This document shows, in pieces, positions 54,643-64,000 of a stretch of 64,000 bases of DNA. Position 1 is the first letter of the stretch. The number at the start of each line of letters is the position of its first letter. The translations under genes and the position numbers were made by a program. Under the pieces are notes generated by a model. The model was not told the origin of the DNA. It did no database searches and saw only the letters and a program-made list of their open reading frames with translations. Source of the DNA: Streptomonospora nanhaiensis (GTDB taxonomy: Bacteria > Actinomycetota > Actinomycetes > Streptosporangiales > Streptosporangiaceae); the NCBI RefSeq assembly GCF_026642255.1, contig NZ_CP113264.1:4898001-4962000 (forward strand), in the 5' to 3' direction.

Positions 54643-57600
54643 ATGACCAGGCAGCTCCTCACCGTCGACGCCGGCGCCCAGGACGGGCACGCGACGATCA
54701 CCGAGGCGGTCGAGGCCGCCGCCAGCGGTGCCCTCATCACCATCGCCCCCGGCCGCTACGAGGAGAGCCTCGTCCTGCGCGACGTGGTCACCCTGATGGC
54801 CCGCGACGGCCTGGGCAGCGTCGAGATCACCACCGGCTCCGGCTGCGCCGTGGTCTCGGGCGCCGAGGCGGTCAAGCTGTCCGGGCTGGTCCTGCGCGGC
54901 CGCCACGCCGACTACCCCGCGGTGGACATCCCCCTCGGGCAGCTGGAGATGGCCGACTGCGAGGTGGAGGGGGCGTCCTGGACCGCGGTGTCGGTGCGCG
55001 GCGACGGCGCGCTCGCCATGCGCGACAGCCGCGTCACGTGCTCGGCGGGCGCGGGGGTGGTGATCACCTCCTCCGGGCCGAGCGTCATCGAGGACTGCGT
55101 GGTCGAGGAGGTCGACACCAGCGCCGTGGTCATCGGCGAGCAGGCGCGCCCCACGATCCGCTCCTGCGTGCTTCGCGACGCCGGGGGCAACGGCGTGTTC
55201 GCCAGCGGACAGTCCGGGGGCACGATCCGGGACTGCGAGATCTCGGGGACCAAGAAGCCCGCGGTGGCGCTGGAGGAGGGCTCCGCCGCGTCGCTGCTGG
55301 GCACACGCGTGCACGACACCGAGGGCGACGGACTGGTCGTGTCCAGCCGTTCCCGCCCGGTCGTGGAGGACTGCGTGTTCGAGGACGTGGGCGGGCGCGG
55401 CGTCGTCGTGCACAACGGCGCGGACCCGCAGGTGGCGCGGGTGCGCGTGGTGCGCGCCAAGAACGTGGCGATCCACCTGTCGGGGCGGGCGCGCGGCACC
55501 TTCACCGACTGCGAGGTGGAGGAGTCGGGCGGCGACGCCGTGCAGGCCGCGGAGCGGGCCTCCACCGCCTTCCTCGGCCTGGTCGTACGCGGCGGGCAGG
55601 GGCTGAGCCTGCGCGGCGACAGCGTCGTGGAGTTCGACCGCGGCCTGGTCAGCGGGACCGCCGGCCCCGGCGTGGTGGTCGAGGAGTGCGCCCCCTTCAT
55701 GCGCGGGACCGCGATCAACAACACCCGGGGACAGGGCGTGGTGTTCGGCAAGGGCGGGCGCGGACGCCTGGAGGACGTGACGCTGGACCGCACCGGCAAG
55801 AGCGCCGTGTCCGTGGAGGAGGGCGGGGCGCCCCTGCTGACCGGTGTGCAGATCTCCGGGAGCCGCGACGCCGGGATCTCGGTGGGCGCGCACGGCTCCG
55901 CCGACGTGCGCGACTGCGACGTGTCGGAGTGCACGGGCGACGGTATCGCCGTGCGGGCCGGCGGCCGGGCGACGGTGCTGCGCACCCGGGTGTACAACGG
56001 CCGCCGCAACGGCGTGCTGGTGGCGGCGAAGGCGACCGCCACGCTGCGCAGGTGCGAGGTGTTCGGCAACGGCGCCGACGGCATCCTCGTGCACTCCGCC
56101 GAGGACGTGGTGGTGGAGGACTGCTCGGTGCGCGACAACGGCCGCTCCGGTCTGCGCCAGACCGTCGCCAGCCAGAGCATGCGCACGGAGGAGCTGCTCA
56201 GCCGCGGCAACGGGGCGCCGGACGCGTTCGGCGACCTGGCGGGCGCACCCGTCCCGATGCCGGAGGCCCCCGCCCCCGTGCAGGAGGACGAGGACTCCGA
56301 GGAGGTCGGCCCCCTCAAGGAGCTGGACGCGCTGGTGGGCCTGGCCGGGGTCAAGCACGAGGTCAAGACGCTCGTCACCCGCAACCAGATGGCCCAGCGC
56401 AGGGCCGAGATGGGTCTGCCCACGCCGCCCATGAGCCGCCACCTGGTCTTCGGCGGCGCCCCCGGCACGGGCAAGACCACGGTGGCGCGGCTGTACGGGC
56501 AGATCCTCGCCGAACTGGACGTCCTGCGCTACGGGCACGTGGTGGAGGTCGCCCGCGCCGACCTGGTGTCGCAGTACGTGGGCGGCACGGCGATCAAGAC
56601 CACCGAGGTGTTCGAGCGGGCCAAGGGCGGCGTGCTGTTCGTCGACGAGGCCTACACGCTGGCGAGCGGCAGCGAGGGCGGTAGCGGCGGCGGCCCCGAC
56701 TTCGGCCGTGAGGCCATCGACACCCTGGTCAAGCTCATGGAGGACCACCGCGACGAGGTCGTGGTGATCGTCGCCGGCTACACCGAGCAGATGCAGAGCT
56801 TCCTCGACACCAACCCCGGCCTGGCCTCCCGGTTCAGCCGGACCATCGAGTTCACCAACTACGCGGCCGAGGAGCTGACGGAGATCGTGCGCAACATGTG
56901 CGTCTCCCACAGCTACCGGATGGCGGAGGAGACCGAGGCGGCCCTGCTCGCCCACTTCGAGCGGGTGCCCAAGGGCCCGGCGTTCGGCAACGGCCGCGAG
57001 GCCCGCAAGCTCTTCGAGGAGATGATCGACCGCCAGGCGTACCGGCTGGGCGGGACCATCCCCGACAGCCCCGACTCGCTCACGCTCCTGCTGCCCGAGG
57101 ACCTCGGGGATGCGGCCGAGGAGGAGCAGCTCGGCGGCACGGCGGACGGGATCGCGGCCCTGCGCGAGGAACTGGACGCCATGGTCGGCCTGGCGAGCGT
57201 CAAGGAGACCGTCAACGACCTGGCCAACCTGCTGCTGATGTCGCAGCAGCGGCGCGCCATGGGGCTCCAGGTGGCGCCGATGAGCCACCACCTGGTGTTC
57301 GCCGGTCCCCCCGGTACCGGTAAGACGACCGTGGCCCGCCTGTACGGCAAGCTCCTGCACGCCCTCGGGGTGCTGCGCGGCGACCACGTGGTGGAGGCGG
57401 CACGCTCGGACCTGGTGGGGCGCTACGTCGGGCACACCGCCCAGCTGACCGCCGAGGTGTTCGAGCGGGCCAAGGGCGGCGTGCTGTTCGTCGACGAGGC
57501 CTACTCGCTGGCGCCGCGCGGATCGGGCAACGACTTCGGCCAGGAGGCCATCGACACCCTGGTCAAGCTCATGGAGGACCACCGCGACGAGGCGGTGGTC

Positions 57601-57954
57601 ATCGTCGCCGGGTACACCAACGAGATGCAGCGCTTCCTCGACTCCAACCCCGGTCTGGCCTCCCGGTTCAACCACCAGGTGGAGTTCCCCGACTACAGCG
57701 ACGACGAGCTGGTCACCATCGTCCAGCGCATGGCGAAGGGCTCGGGGTACACCTGCGGCGAGGCGACGACGGCGGCCCTGCACGAGCACTTCTCGGGGGT
57801 GGTCCGCGACGTGAACTTCGGCAACGCCCGCTACGCGCGCCAGGTGCTGGAGCGGATGATCACCCGGCAGGCGGGCCGCCTGGTCAACGGCGTCCAGAAC
57901 GCCACCATGGAGGACTTCACCACCCTGCTGCCCGAGGACATCCCGGCCCGCTGA
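54643..57954 (+). CDS. EccA-like protein: parallel beta-helix fused to two CbxX/CfqX AAA domains
   Basis: The ATG at 54643 follows AGGAAG by 7 bases; the product has 1103 residues. Residues 25-520 are a right-handed parallel beta-helix with recurring coils such as IEDCVVEEV, VVEDCVFEDV and VVEDCSVRDN. Two AAA domains of the CbxX/CfqX type follow. The first has Walker A GAPGTGKT near 605 and Walker B VLFVDEAYTL; the second has GPPGTGKT near 888 and VLFVDEAYSL. EccA proteins are cytosolic AAA ATPases that act on ESX substrates or their chaperones, but carry TPR repeats and one AAA domain. Here a beta-helix replaces the TPR part and the ATPase is doubled. It is the last gene of the apparatus unit. 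Confidence 0.93.
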   Translation: MTRQLLTVDAGAQDGHATITEAVEAAASGALITIAPGRYEESLVLRDVVTLMARDGLGSVEITTGSGCAVVSGAEAVKLSGLVLRGRHADYPAVDIPLGQLEMADCEVEGASWTAVSVRGDGALAMRDSRVTCSAGAGVVITSSGPSVIEDCVVEEVDTSAVVIGEQARPTIRSCVLRDAGGNGVFASGQSGGTIRDCEISGTKKPAVALEEGSAASLLGTRVHDTEGDGLVVSSRSRPVVEDCVFEDVGGRGVVVHNGADPQVARVRVVRAKNVAIHLSGRARGTFTDCEVEESGGDAVQAAERASTAFLGLVVRGGQGLSLRGDSVVEFDRGLVSGTAGPGVVVEECAPFMRGTAINNTRGQGVVFGKGGRGRLEDVTLDRTGKSAVSVEEGGAPLLTGVQISGSRDAGISVGAHGSADVRDCDVSECTGDGIAVRAGGRATVLRTRVYNGRRNGVLVAAKATATLRRCEVFGNGADGILVHSAEDVVVEDCSVRDNGRSGLRQTVASQSMRTEELLSRGNGAPDAFGDLAGAPVPMPEAPAPVQEDEDSEEVGPLKELDALVGLAGVKHEVKTLVTRNQMAQRRAEMGLPTPPMSRHLVFGGAPGTGKTTVARLYGQILAELDVLRYGHVVEVARADLVSQYVGGTAIKTTEVFERAKGGVLFVDEAYTLASGSEGGSGGGPDFGREAIDTLVKLMEDHRDEVVVIVAGYTEQMQSFLDTNPGLASRFSRTIEFTNYAAEELTEIVRNMCVSHSYRMAEETEAALLAHFERVPKGPAFGNGREARKLFEEMIDRQAYRLGGTIPDSPDSLTLLLPEDLGDAAEEEQLGGTADGIAALREELDAMVGLASVKETVNDLANLLLMSQQRRAMGLQVAPMSHHLVFAGPPGTGKTTVARLYGKLLHALGVLRGDHVVEAARSDLVGRYVGHTAQLTAEVFERAKGGVLFVDEAYSLAPRGSGNDFGQEAIDTLVKLMEDHRDEAVVIVAGYTNEMQRFLDSNPGLASRFNHQVEFPDYSDDELVTIVQRMAKGSGYTCGEATTAALHEHFSGVVRDVNFGNARYARQVLERMITRQAGRLVNGVQNATMEDFTTLLPEDIPAR

Positions 57955-58003
57955 GGCCGTCGGCCCCGCGGGCGGTGTGTCCCGGGCGGCAGGACGGCCC
58001 GGA

Positions 58004-58023
58004 GGCCCCTTCCCGGAGGGGCC
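58004..58023 (+). terminator. Candidate terminator of the ESX unit
   Basis: The arms GGCCCCT (58004-58010) and AGGGGCC (58017-58023) pair perfectly around a 6-base loop, 50 bases after the last apparatus gene. No U-tract. The remaining sequence up to 58196 shows no gene. Confidence 0.45.
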
Positions 58024-58196
58024 GGGCACGGACCGACCGTGGCCGGGCGCGCCCCCGCCGACCTCGGCGCAACCGCTCCGGCGCCCGGCCCCCGCCCGCG
58101 TCCACCGGGCGCCGCCCGGTAGACGGGGAGACCCGGGACCGAACCGGGGAGCGAGGCGTCTTCCCCGGCGGTGGGCCCCGCGGCGTGCCCCGCCCG

Positions 58197-58222
58197 CATA
58201 CCCCGGGGTCGTCCGGGGTATG
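58197..58222. promoter_or_regulatory. Perfect inverted repeat upstream of the DUF2945 gene
   Basis: CATACCCCGG (58197-58206) and CCGGGGTATG (58213-58222) are exact reverse complements separated by 6 bases, ending 39 bases before the next ATG. The size and place suit an operator for a dimeric regulator, or a leader hairpin. Confidence 0.45.
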
Positions 58223-58261
58223 TCGGGGGTCCGTCCCGCCACGACCGGAGGAGGGTGCGCG

Positions 58262-58483
58262 ATGACACGCCGTTTCGACGTCGGCGACCATGTGAGCTGG
58301 AACTCCGAGGCCGGACGGGTGTCCGGCACGATCACCAGGGTCCACACCGGCGACTTCACGTTCCGGGGCCGTACGCGCCGCGCGTCCGAGGACGATCCGC
58401 AGTACGAGATCGAGAGCGACAGGACCGGCCGCACGGCGGCTCACAAGGACGGGGCCCTGACCCGGACGTCCGGCGGCGGCTAG
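58262..58483 (+). CDS. DUF2945 (HVA1/Tudor-like) small protein
   Basis: The product has 73 residues from ATG 58262 with GGAGGA nine bases upstream; longer frames are GC shadows. It begins MTRRFDVGDHVSWNSEAG and continues with a small beta-barrel pattern (VSGTITRVHT, then YEIESDRTGRTAAHK), which matches DUF2945, a hypervirulence-associated Tudor-like fold of unknown function. It is cytosolic. The next gene starts five bases after its stop, so the two are probably co-transcribed. Confidence 0.85.
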   Translation: MTRRFDVGDHVSWNSEAGRVSGTITRVHTGDFTFRGRTRRASEDDPQYEIESDRTGRTAAHKDGALTRTSGGG

Positions 58484-58488
58484 CCGCG

Positions 58489-59076
58489 ATGGCGCCGCCG
58501 TTCCTCACCGTGGGCCACTCCGACCGCACGTTCGAGGAGTTCGCCGCCCTGTTGGAGGAGGCCGCCGTGGAGGCGGTGGTCGACGTGCGCAGGCTTCCGG
58601 GCTCCCGCCGCAACCCGCAGTTCGACGAGGAGGCGCTCTCCACGGCCCTGAGCGCTCTCGGCGTGCGCTACGAGCGCGTCGCGGAGCTCGGCGGCCGGCG
58701 CCCCGTCGCCGGGGGCGTGCCCCCCGAGGTCAACGGGCTCTGGCGCAACCGCGGCTTCCACAACTACGCCGACCACGGGCTCTCGGCCGAGTTCGGGGCG
58801 GGGCTCGCCCGGTTGCGCGCGGCGGGCGCGGCCCACCGCGCCGCCGTGATGTGCGCGGAGGCGGTGTGGTGGCGGTGCCACCGGCGCATCATCGCCGACC
58901 ACCTCCTCGCCCACGGCCACGAGGTCCTCCACATCATGGGCGGCCACCGCGTGGACGCCGCCCGGCTCACCCCGGGGGCCGTCGTGCGCACCGACCGCGT
59001 CGTCACCTATCCGGCACCGCCCTCGGAGGGGCACGGCCCCGGGTCCGCCCCGACGGGCGCGTCCCCCCGGGGGTGA
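58489..59076 (+). CDS. DUF488 family protein
   Basis: The product has 195 residues from ATG 58489, five bases after the DUF2945 gene. It shows the DUF488 signatures: TVGHSDRTFEEF at the start, VDVRRLPGSRRNPQFD, and the Cys-containing block VMCAEAVWWRCHRRIIADHL. The family's biochemical activity is not established; the conserved Cys, His and Arg suggest a nucleic-acid- or metal-related enzyme. Pairing with DUF2945 hints at a shared stress role, but nothing here proves it. The last 20 residues are Pro/Gly-rich and probably disordered. Confidence 0.9.
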   Translation: MAPPFLTVGHSDRTFEEFAALLEEAAVEAVVDVRRLPGSRRNPQFDEEALSTALSALGVRYERVAELGGRRPVAGGVPPEVNGLWRNRGFHNYADHGLSAEFGAGLARLRAAGAAHRAAVMCAEAVWWRCHRRIIADHLLAHGHEVLHIMGGHRVDAARLTPGAVVRTDRVVTYPAPPSEGHGPGSAPTGASPRG

Positions 59077-59255
59077 CGCAGCCCGCCCCCGGGCGGGCCG
59101 GGTGCTCCGGGCGGTCCGGCGGGTCGGGGCGCCGCCGCACCGCACCCCGCTGCGACCACCGCCGCCCCCGACCACCCGGCCGGGGACGACGGGCGTCCGC
59201 GCCCCTGCGCGTCTGCTCCGCACCGCCCGCCCGCGCGCGGGCCGGGCCCGTGGGC

Positions 59256-59271
59256 TACATTTCTGGCCATG
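59256..59271 (+). promoter_or_regulatory. -10-like box consistent with leaderless transcription of the APH gene
   Basis: TACATT (59256-59261) ends 7 bases before the ATG at 59269, so transcription would begin at or next to the start codon. No ribosome site is visible upstream. Leaderless mRNAs are common in actinomycetes. No good -35 hexamer is seen. Confidence 0.4.
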
Positions 59272-60177
59272 ACGCACCCCCCTCTCGGCCTCACAGCGGA
59301 GTTCGTCCGGGACCTGTTGCGCGAACAGCACCCCGACCTGGCCGACCGTCCCCTGCACTCGGGCACGCGGGGCGCGGGCAACCAGATGTGGCGGCTCGGG
59401 GACGACCTCGCCGTGCGGCTGCCGTGGACGCCGCGTTCCGCGGAGGCGCTGGTGCGGGGGGAGCTCGCCTGGCTGCCCTCCCTGGCGCCGTGCCTTCCGC
59501 TGCCGGTCCCGGTCCCGTTGCGCCTGGGCATGCCCGGTGCGCGGTTCCAGCGCCCCTGGGCCGTGACCACCTGGGTGCCGGGCACGCCCGCGGACCGCGC
59601 CCCGGTCACGGACGCCGCCCGTGCGGCCGAGGACCTGGCGGCCTTCCTGACGGCCCTGCACCGGCCCGCGCCCGAGGACGCCCCCGTGAACCGCAAGAGC
59701 CGGCGCCCCCTGGCCGGCCACGCAGAGCAGTTCGCCGAACAGTTCGCCTCGGCCACAGCCCAGGGGCTGGTCGAGGACCCGGAGGCGGTGCGCGCGGTCT
59801 GGGAGGACGCGGTCGCCGCGCCCCGCTGGCAGGGGCCGGCGCTGTGGCTGCACGCCGACCTGCACCCGGCCAACGTCCTGACCCGCGACGGCGCGTTGTG
59901 CGGGGTGATCGACTTCGGCGACCTGTGCGCGGGCGACCCGGCCTGCGACCTGGCCGCCGCCTGGATCCTGCTGCCGGACGGCGGGCTCGACCGCTTCCAC
60001 CGGGCCTACCGCCCGGCCTCGGACCCCGCGACCCTGCGCCGTGCCCGCGGCTGGGCGGTGCTGTGCGCCCTCGGCGGCGTGCTCGTCGGCGAGGCCGGCG
60101 TCCGCGGACGCCCCGGCGGCCACGACACCTGGGGGCCGCCGGCCCGGGCCGCGCTGCGCCGCCTCGCCCGGGGCTGA
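59269..60177 (+). CDS. APH-family small-molecule kinase
   Basis: The product has 302 residues from ATG 59269. The aminoglycoside-phosphotransferase fold is marked by the catalytic loop LHADLHPANVL (about 203-213) and the metal-binding segment VIDFGDLCAGDPACDLAAAW. The N-lobe has VRLPW in place of the usual VFK-type Lys strand, as in several actinomycete APH/MPH relatives. It would phosphorylate a hydroxyl on a small molecule with ATP in the cytosol. The substrate, whether antibiotic, choline-like or sugar, cannot be read from the sequence. It stands alone, convergent with the transporter gene. Confidence 0.9.
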   Translation: MTHPPLGLTAEFVRDLLREQHPDLADRPLHSGTRGAGNQMWRLGDDLAVRLPWTPRSAEALVRGELAWLPSLAPCLPLPVPVPLRLGMPGARFQRPWAVTTWVPGTPADRAPVTDAARAAEDLAAFLTALHRPAPEDAPVNRKSRRPLAGHAEQFAEQFASATAQGLVEDPEAVRAVWEDAVAAPRWQGPALWLHADLHPANVLTRDGALCGVIDFGDLCAGDPACDLAAAWILLPDGGLDRFHRAYRPASDPATLRRARGWAVLCALGGVLVGEAGVRGRPGGHDTWGPPARAALRRLARG

Positions 60178-60183
60178 GGAGGG

Positions 60184-60225
60184 CGGTCGGCGGCACGGGC
60201 CCTCGTGGACCGGCGCCGCCGACCG
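60184..60225. terminator. Bidirectional terminator between the APH and transporter genes
   Basis: The perfect 11-bp arms CGGTCGGCGGC (60184-60194) and GCCGCCGACCG (60215-60225) enclose a 20-base loop and lie in the 61-base gap between two convergent stops. Confidence 0.65.
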
Positions 60226-60238
60226 GGCGGCGCTCCCG

Positions 60239-61561
60239 TCAGCGCAGCGTGGTGCGGGTGAGCGAGAGGTCCTTGGTCTCCCTCACCAGGGTCAGCACCA
60301 CCAGGAGGCTAATCGCGGCCACCCCGACCAGGTAGAACGCCGGCGTGAGAGCGCTGCCGGTGCTGCTGACCAGCCAGGTCGCCACGAACGGCGCGGTGCC
60401 GCCGAACAGCACGTACGCGGCGGTGTAGCCGACCGCCGAGCCGCTGGCCCGCAGCTGAGCGGGGAACATCTCCACCATCATCGGCACGTTGGACGTGCCG
60501 ATCACGGCGACGAGCGCGGCCAGGACCGAGGTCCCCACCAGCGCCCCGGCCAGCCCGGTCGACATCAGCTGGAACGCGGGGTAGGTCAGCAGGACGAACC
60601 CCCCGCAGGCGACCATCAGCATGGGCCGCCTGCCGAAGCGGTCGCTGGCCGTGGCCATCAGCGGGCACGCCGCCGTGTACGCGAGCATCGCGACGACGCT
60701 GGTCATGAGCGCCTGGGTCTTGGTGTAGTCCAGCGACTCCGACATGTAGCTGATCATGTACGAGCTCATGAAGTAGTAGCCGACCGCGTTCGTGATGCTG
60801 TAGCCGAACAGCGTGAACATCTGGCGCCCGGAGACCCGGAAGGCCTGCCGCAGCGGGCTCTTCGTGGTGTTCTCCTGCGCGGCCATCTCGCGGAAGACCG
60901 GGGTGTCGTCCAGGCGGGAGCGCAGGTACAGGCCGATGGCTCCGAGCGGGCCCGCGATCAGGAACGGGATCCGCCAGCCCCACGACATCAGGGCCTCCTC
61001 GCTGAGGGTGCCTGTGAGCAGCACGCCCACGCCGGAGCCGACCACCGCGGCCACGCCGACGGTGATGGGGACGGCGCTGGCGTACCGGGCGCGGCGGCCC
61101 TCGGGGGCGTACTCCATGATGAAGGACGAGGCGCCCGTGTACTCGCCGCCGGTGGAGAAGCCCTGGACCGTGCGCATGAGCAGGAGCAGCAGCGGGGCGC
61201 CGAGGCCGATCGCCGCGTAGGTGGGCAGCAGGCCGATCCCGAGGGTGGCGCCGCTCATGCACAGCACGCTCAGCGCGAGGGCGCGGTTGCGGCCGATGCG
61301 GTCGCCGTAGTGGCCGAAGAACAGGGCGCCGATCGGCCTCGCGACGAACCCCGCCGCGAAGATCGCCCAGGTCGCCAGCAGCGCGGCGGCGGGGTCGTAG
61401 TTGGGGAAGAACAGCACCGCGATGGTGGCCGACATGACGGCGTAGGCGCCGGAGTCGAACCACTCCACGAAGTTGCCGATGGCGGTGGCCACGGTGACGC
61501 GGCGGCGGACGCCGCCCATGTCCCGGGGTGGCGTCGCGGGGGCTTCCTGATCGTTCAGCAC
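60239..61561 (-). CDS. MFS transporter, metabolite:H+ symporter (MHS) family
   Basis: The GTG start at 61561 follows GAGGAG by 10 bases and gives 440 residues; the longer frame to 61690 has no support. Twelve hydrophobic helices are visible. The MHS signature GNFVEWFDSGAYAVMSATIA opens helix 1, GHYGDRIGRN is the loop 2-3 motif, and RTVQGFSTGGEYTGASSF lies in helix 4-5. The family imports organic acids, proline or betaine with protons. The acyl-CoA synthetase and enoyl-CoA hydratase genes just upstream on the same strand suggest a carboxylic or aromatic acid substrate. Confidence 0.92.
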   Translation of the reverse strand: MLNDQEAPATPPRDMGGVRRRVTVATAIGNFVEWFDSGAYAVMSATIAVLFFPNYDPAAALLATWAIFAAGFVARPIGALFFGHYGDRIGRNRALALSVLCMSGATLGIGLLPTYAAIGLGAPLLLLLMRTVQGFSTGGEYTGASSFIMEYAPEGRRARYASAVPITVGVAAVVGSGVGVLLTGTLSEEALMSWGWRIPFLIAGPLGAIGLYLRSRLDDTPVFREMAAQENTTKSPLRQAFRVSGRQMFTLFGYSITNAVGYYFMSSYMISYMSESLDYTKTQALMTSVVAMLAYTAACPLMATASDRFGRRPMLMVACGGFVLLTYPAFQLMSTGLAGALVGTSVLAALVAVIGTSNVPMMVEMFPAQLRASGSAVGYTAAYVLFGGTAPFVATWLVSSTGSALTPAFYLVGVAAISLLVVLTLVRETKDLSLTRTTLR

Positions 61562-61662
61562 CGTACCCGAACTCCTCTTTCTCACTGCCCGGGCCTGGCC
61601 CGGGATCGATGTTAGGGGGGACAAGAGACGGGGCGGCCCGCCGGGGTGGCCTGGCGCGGCCG

Positions 61663-61691
61663 GGTGCGGCGGCGGGGGCCGCCGCCGCACC
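61663..61691 (-). terminator. Strong hairpin after the acyl-CoA synthetase gene
   Basis: Perfect 13-bp arms GGTGCGGCGGCGG (61663-61675) and CCGCCGCCGCACC (61679-61691, plus-strand reading) are separated by 3 bases and lie 6 bases beyond the synthetase stop. It likely ends or attenuates that transcript before the transporter gene. Confidence 0.6.
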
Positions 61692-61697
61692 GGTCTC

Positions 61698-63434
<1,737 letters not shown>

Positions 63435-63484
63435 CGGGTGGTCTCCCCTGTTTCCTGCTGTGGCGTCGGTGGTGGAGCTGCGGT

Positions 63485-64000
63485 TCAGCGGCGCTTGGCC
63501 AGGAACCGCTCCATCTCCCGCTGGGGCTCGCCGCTGGCGTAGGCCTGGGCGTGGACCCTCTTGGCCGCGGTGATGGAGTCGGTCAGCGCCTCGTCGTCGA
63601 TCTCGCGCAGGCGGGCCTTGGTGAGGGCGACGGCGCCGGGGGGCAGGGAGGCGAGGGAGTCCGCGAGGGCGAGTGCGGCGGGGAGCACCTCGTCCCGCCC
63701 GGGGACGAGCCGGGTGAGCAGGCCGAGACGGTGGGCCTCGTCCCCGTCGACCAGCTCGCCGGTGAGGGTGAACTCGATGGTGCGGGCCTTGCCGAGGATG
63801 TCCCACATGGCCCAGATGCCGGTGACGCTGGGGATGCCGGAGCGGACCTCGGGCTGGCCCATGCGCACGCCGGGGTGGCCGACGCGCAGGTCCGCGAGGA
63901 GCGCGAACTGGAACCCGGAGCCGGCGGCGACGCCGTTGACCGCCGCGATGGTGGGCTTGTCGATGCCGCGCAGGGCCCTGTAGAGCAGGTCGAAGTCGTC
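63485..64000 (-). CDS. Enoyl-CoA hydratase/isomerase family protein (5' end outside window)
   Basis: The frame is open to the right edge (172 codons seen including the stop, beginning DDFDLLYRALRGIDKP). Crotonase motifs are present: AAVNGVAAGSGFQFALLADL, which forms the CoA oxyanion hole, and MGQPEVRSGIPSV, whose Glu sits at a catalytic position. The C-terminus ERFLAKRR is typical. The first internal Met (63868) is past the oxyanion-hole motif, so the true start lies beyond the window. It probably acts with the neighbouring acyl-CoA synthetase in acid breakdown. Confidence 0.92.
   Translation of the reverse strand, partial: DDFDLLYRALRGIDKPTIAAVNGVAAGSGFQFALLADLRVGHPGVRMGQPEVRSGIPSVTGIWAMWDILGKARTIEFTLTGELVDGDEAHRLGLLTRLVPGRDEVLPAALALADSLASLPPGAVALTKARLREIDDEALTDSITAAKRVHAQAYASGEPQREMERFLAKRR

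Overview
The window is very GC-rich, uses GTG and TTG starts freely and carries an ESX-type (type VII) secretion locus. It is therefore chromosomal DNA of a filamentous actinomycete, and gene order and protein style point most to Nocardiopsis or a close relative. The genus is an inference.

Region 1 (1-36386) holds two giant genes for modular, polymorphic-toxin-like proteins. The first enters from the left edge (at least 6037 residues). It contains two near-parallel copies of a roughly 2500-residue block, joined by a shorter segment, and ends in a kinase-like domain with PI3/4-kinase/HipA-style motifs. Its stop overlaps the start of a 71-codon gene that is a candidate immunity gene. A stranded fragment of a YwqK/MORN-type immunity gene follows. 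The second giant (5583 residues) starts with a WXG100-like/CpnT-like helical domain. It then has an internal ADP-ribosyltransferase-like domain, a coiled coil, one divergent copy of the same central block, and a C-terminal YwqJ-like deaminase domain. A TGA ends this reading frame before the second zinc half-site, and recognisable family-like sequence continues past the stop. A YwqK-like immunity gene follows.

Region 2 (36387-57954) is the secretion apparatus. It contains a membrane-anchored mycosin-like protein in which every catalytic position is substituted, a single-chain EccC with three FtsK-type ATPase domains (minus strand), and a divergent long transcription unit: EccD, EccB, two small Esx/WXG100-type proteins, a highly acidic repeat protein, a Pro/Gly-rich repeat protein, a YbaB/EbfC-like protein, a small helical EspC-like protein, a single-pass membrane protein, and a beta-helix protein fused to two CbxX/CfqX AAA domains (EccA-like). 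No EccE is visible. GC-rich perfect hairpins sit in several intercistronic gaps.

Region 3 (57955-64000) is ordinary housekeeping: a DUF2945 protein, a DUF488 protein, an APH-type kinase with a possibly leaderless start, then on the minus strand an MHS-family transporter, an AMP-dependent acyl-CoA synthetase and an enoyl-CoA hydratase cut by the right edge.

Taken together, the likely system is a type VII machine encoded beside two giant substrates of about 0.6 MDa. These share a conserved body and carry different C-terminal warheads with their own immunity genes, which is the layout expected of contact- or secretion-dependent interbacterial antagonism. Function is inferred from domains and context only.
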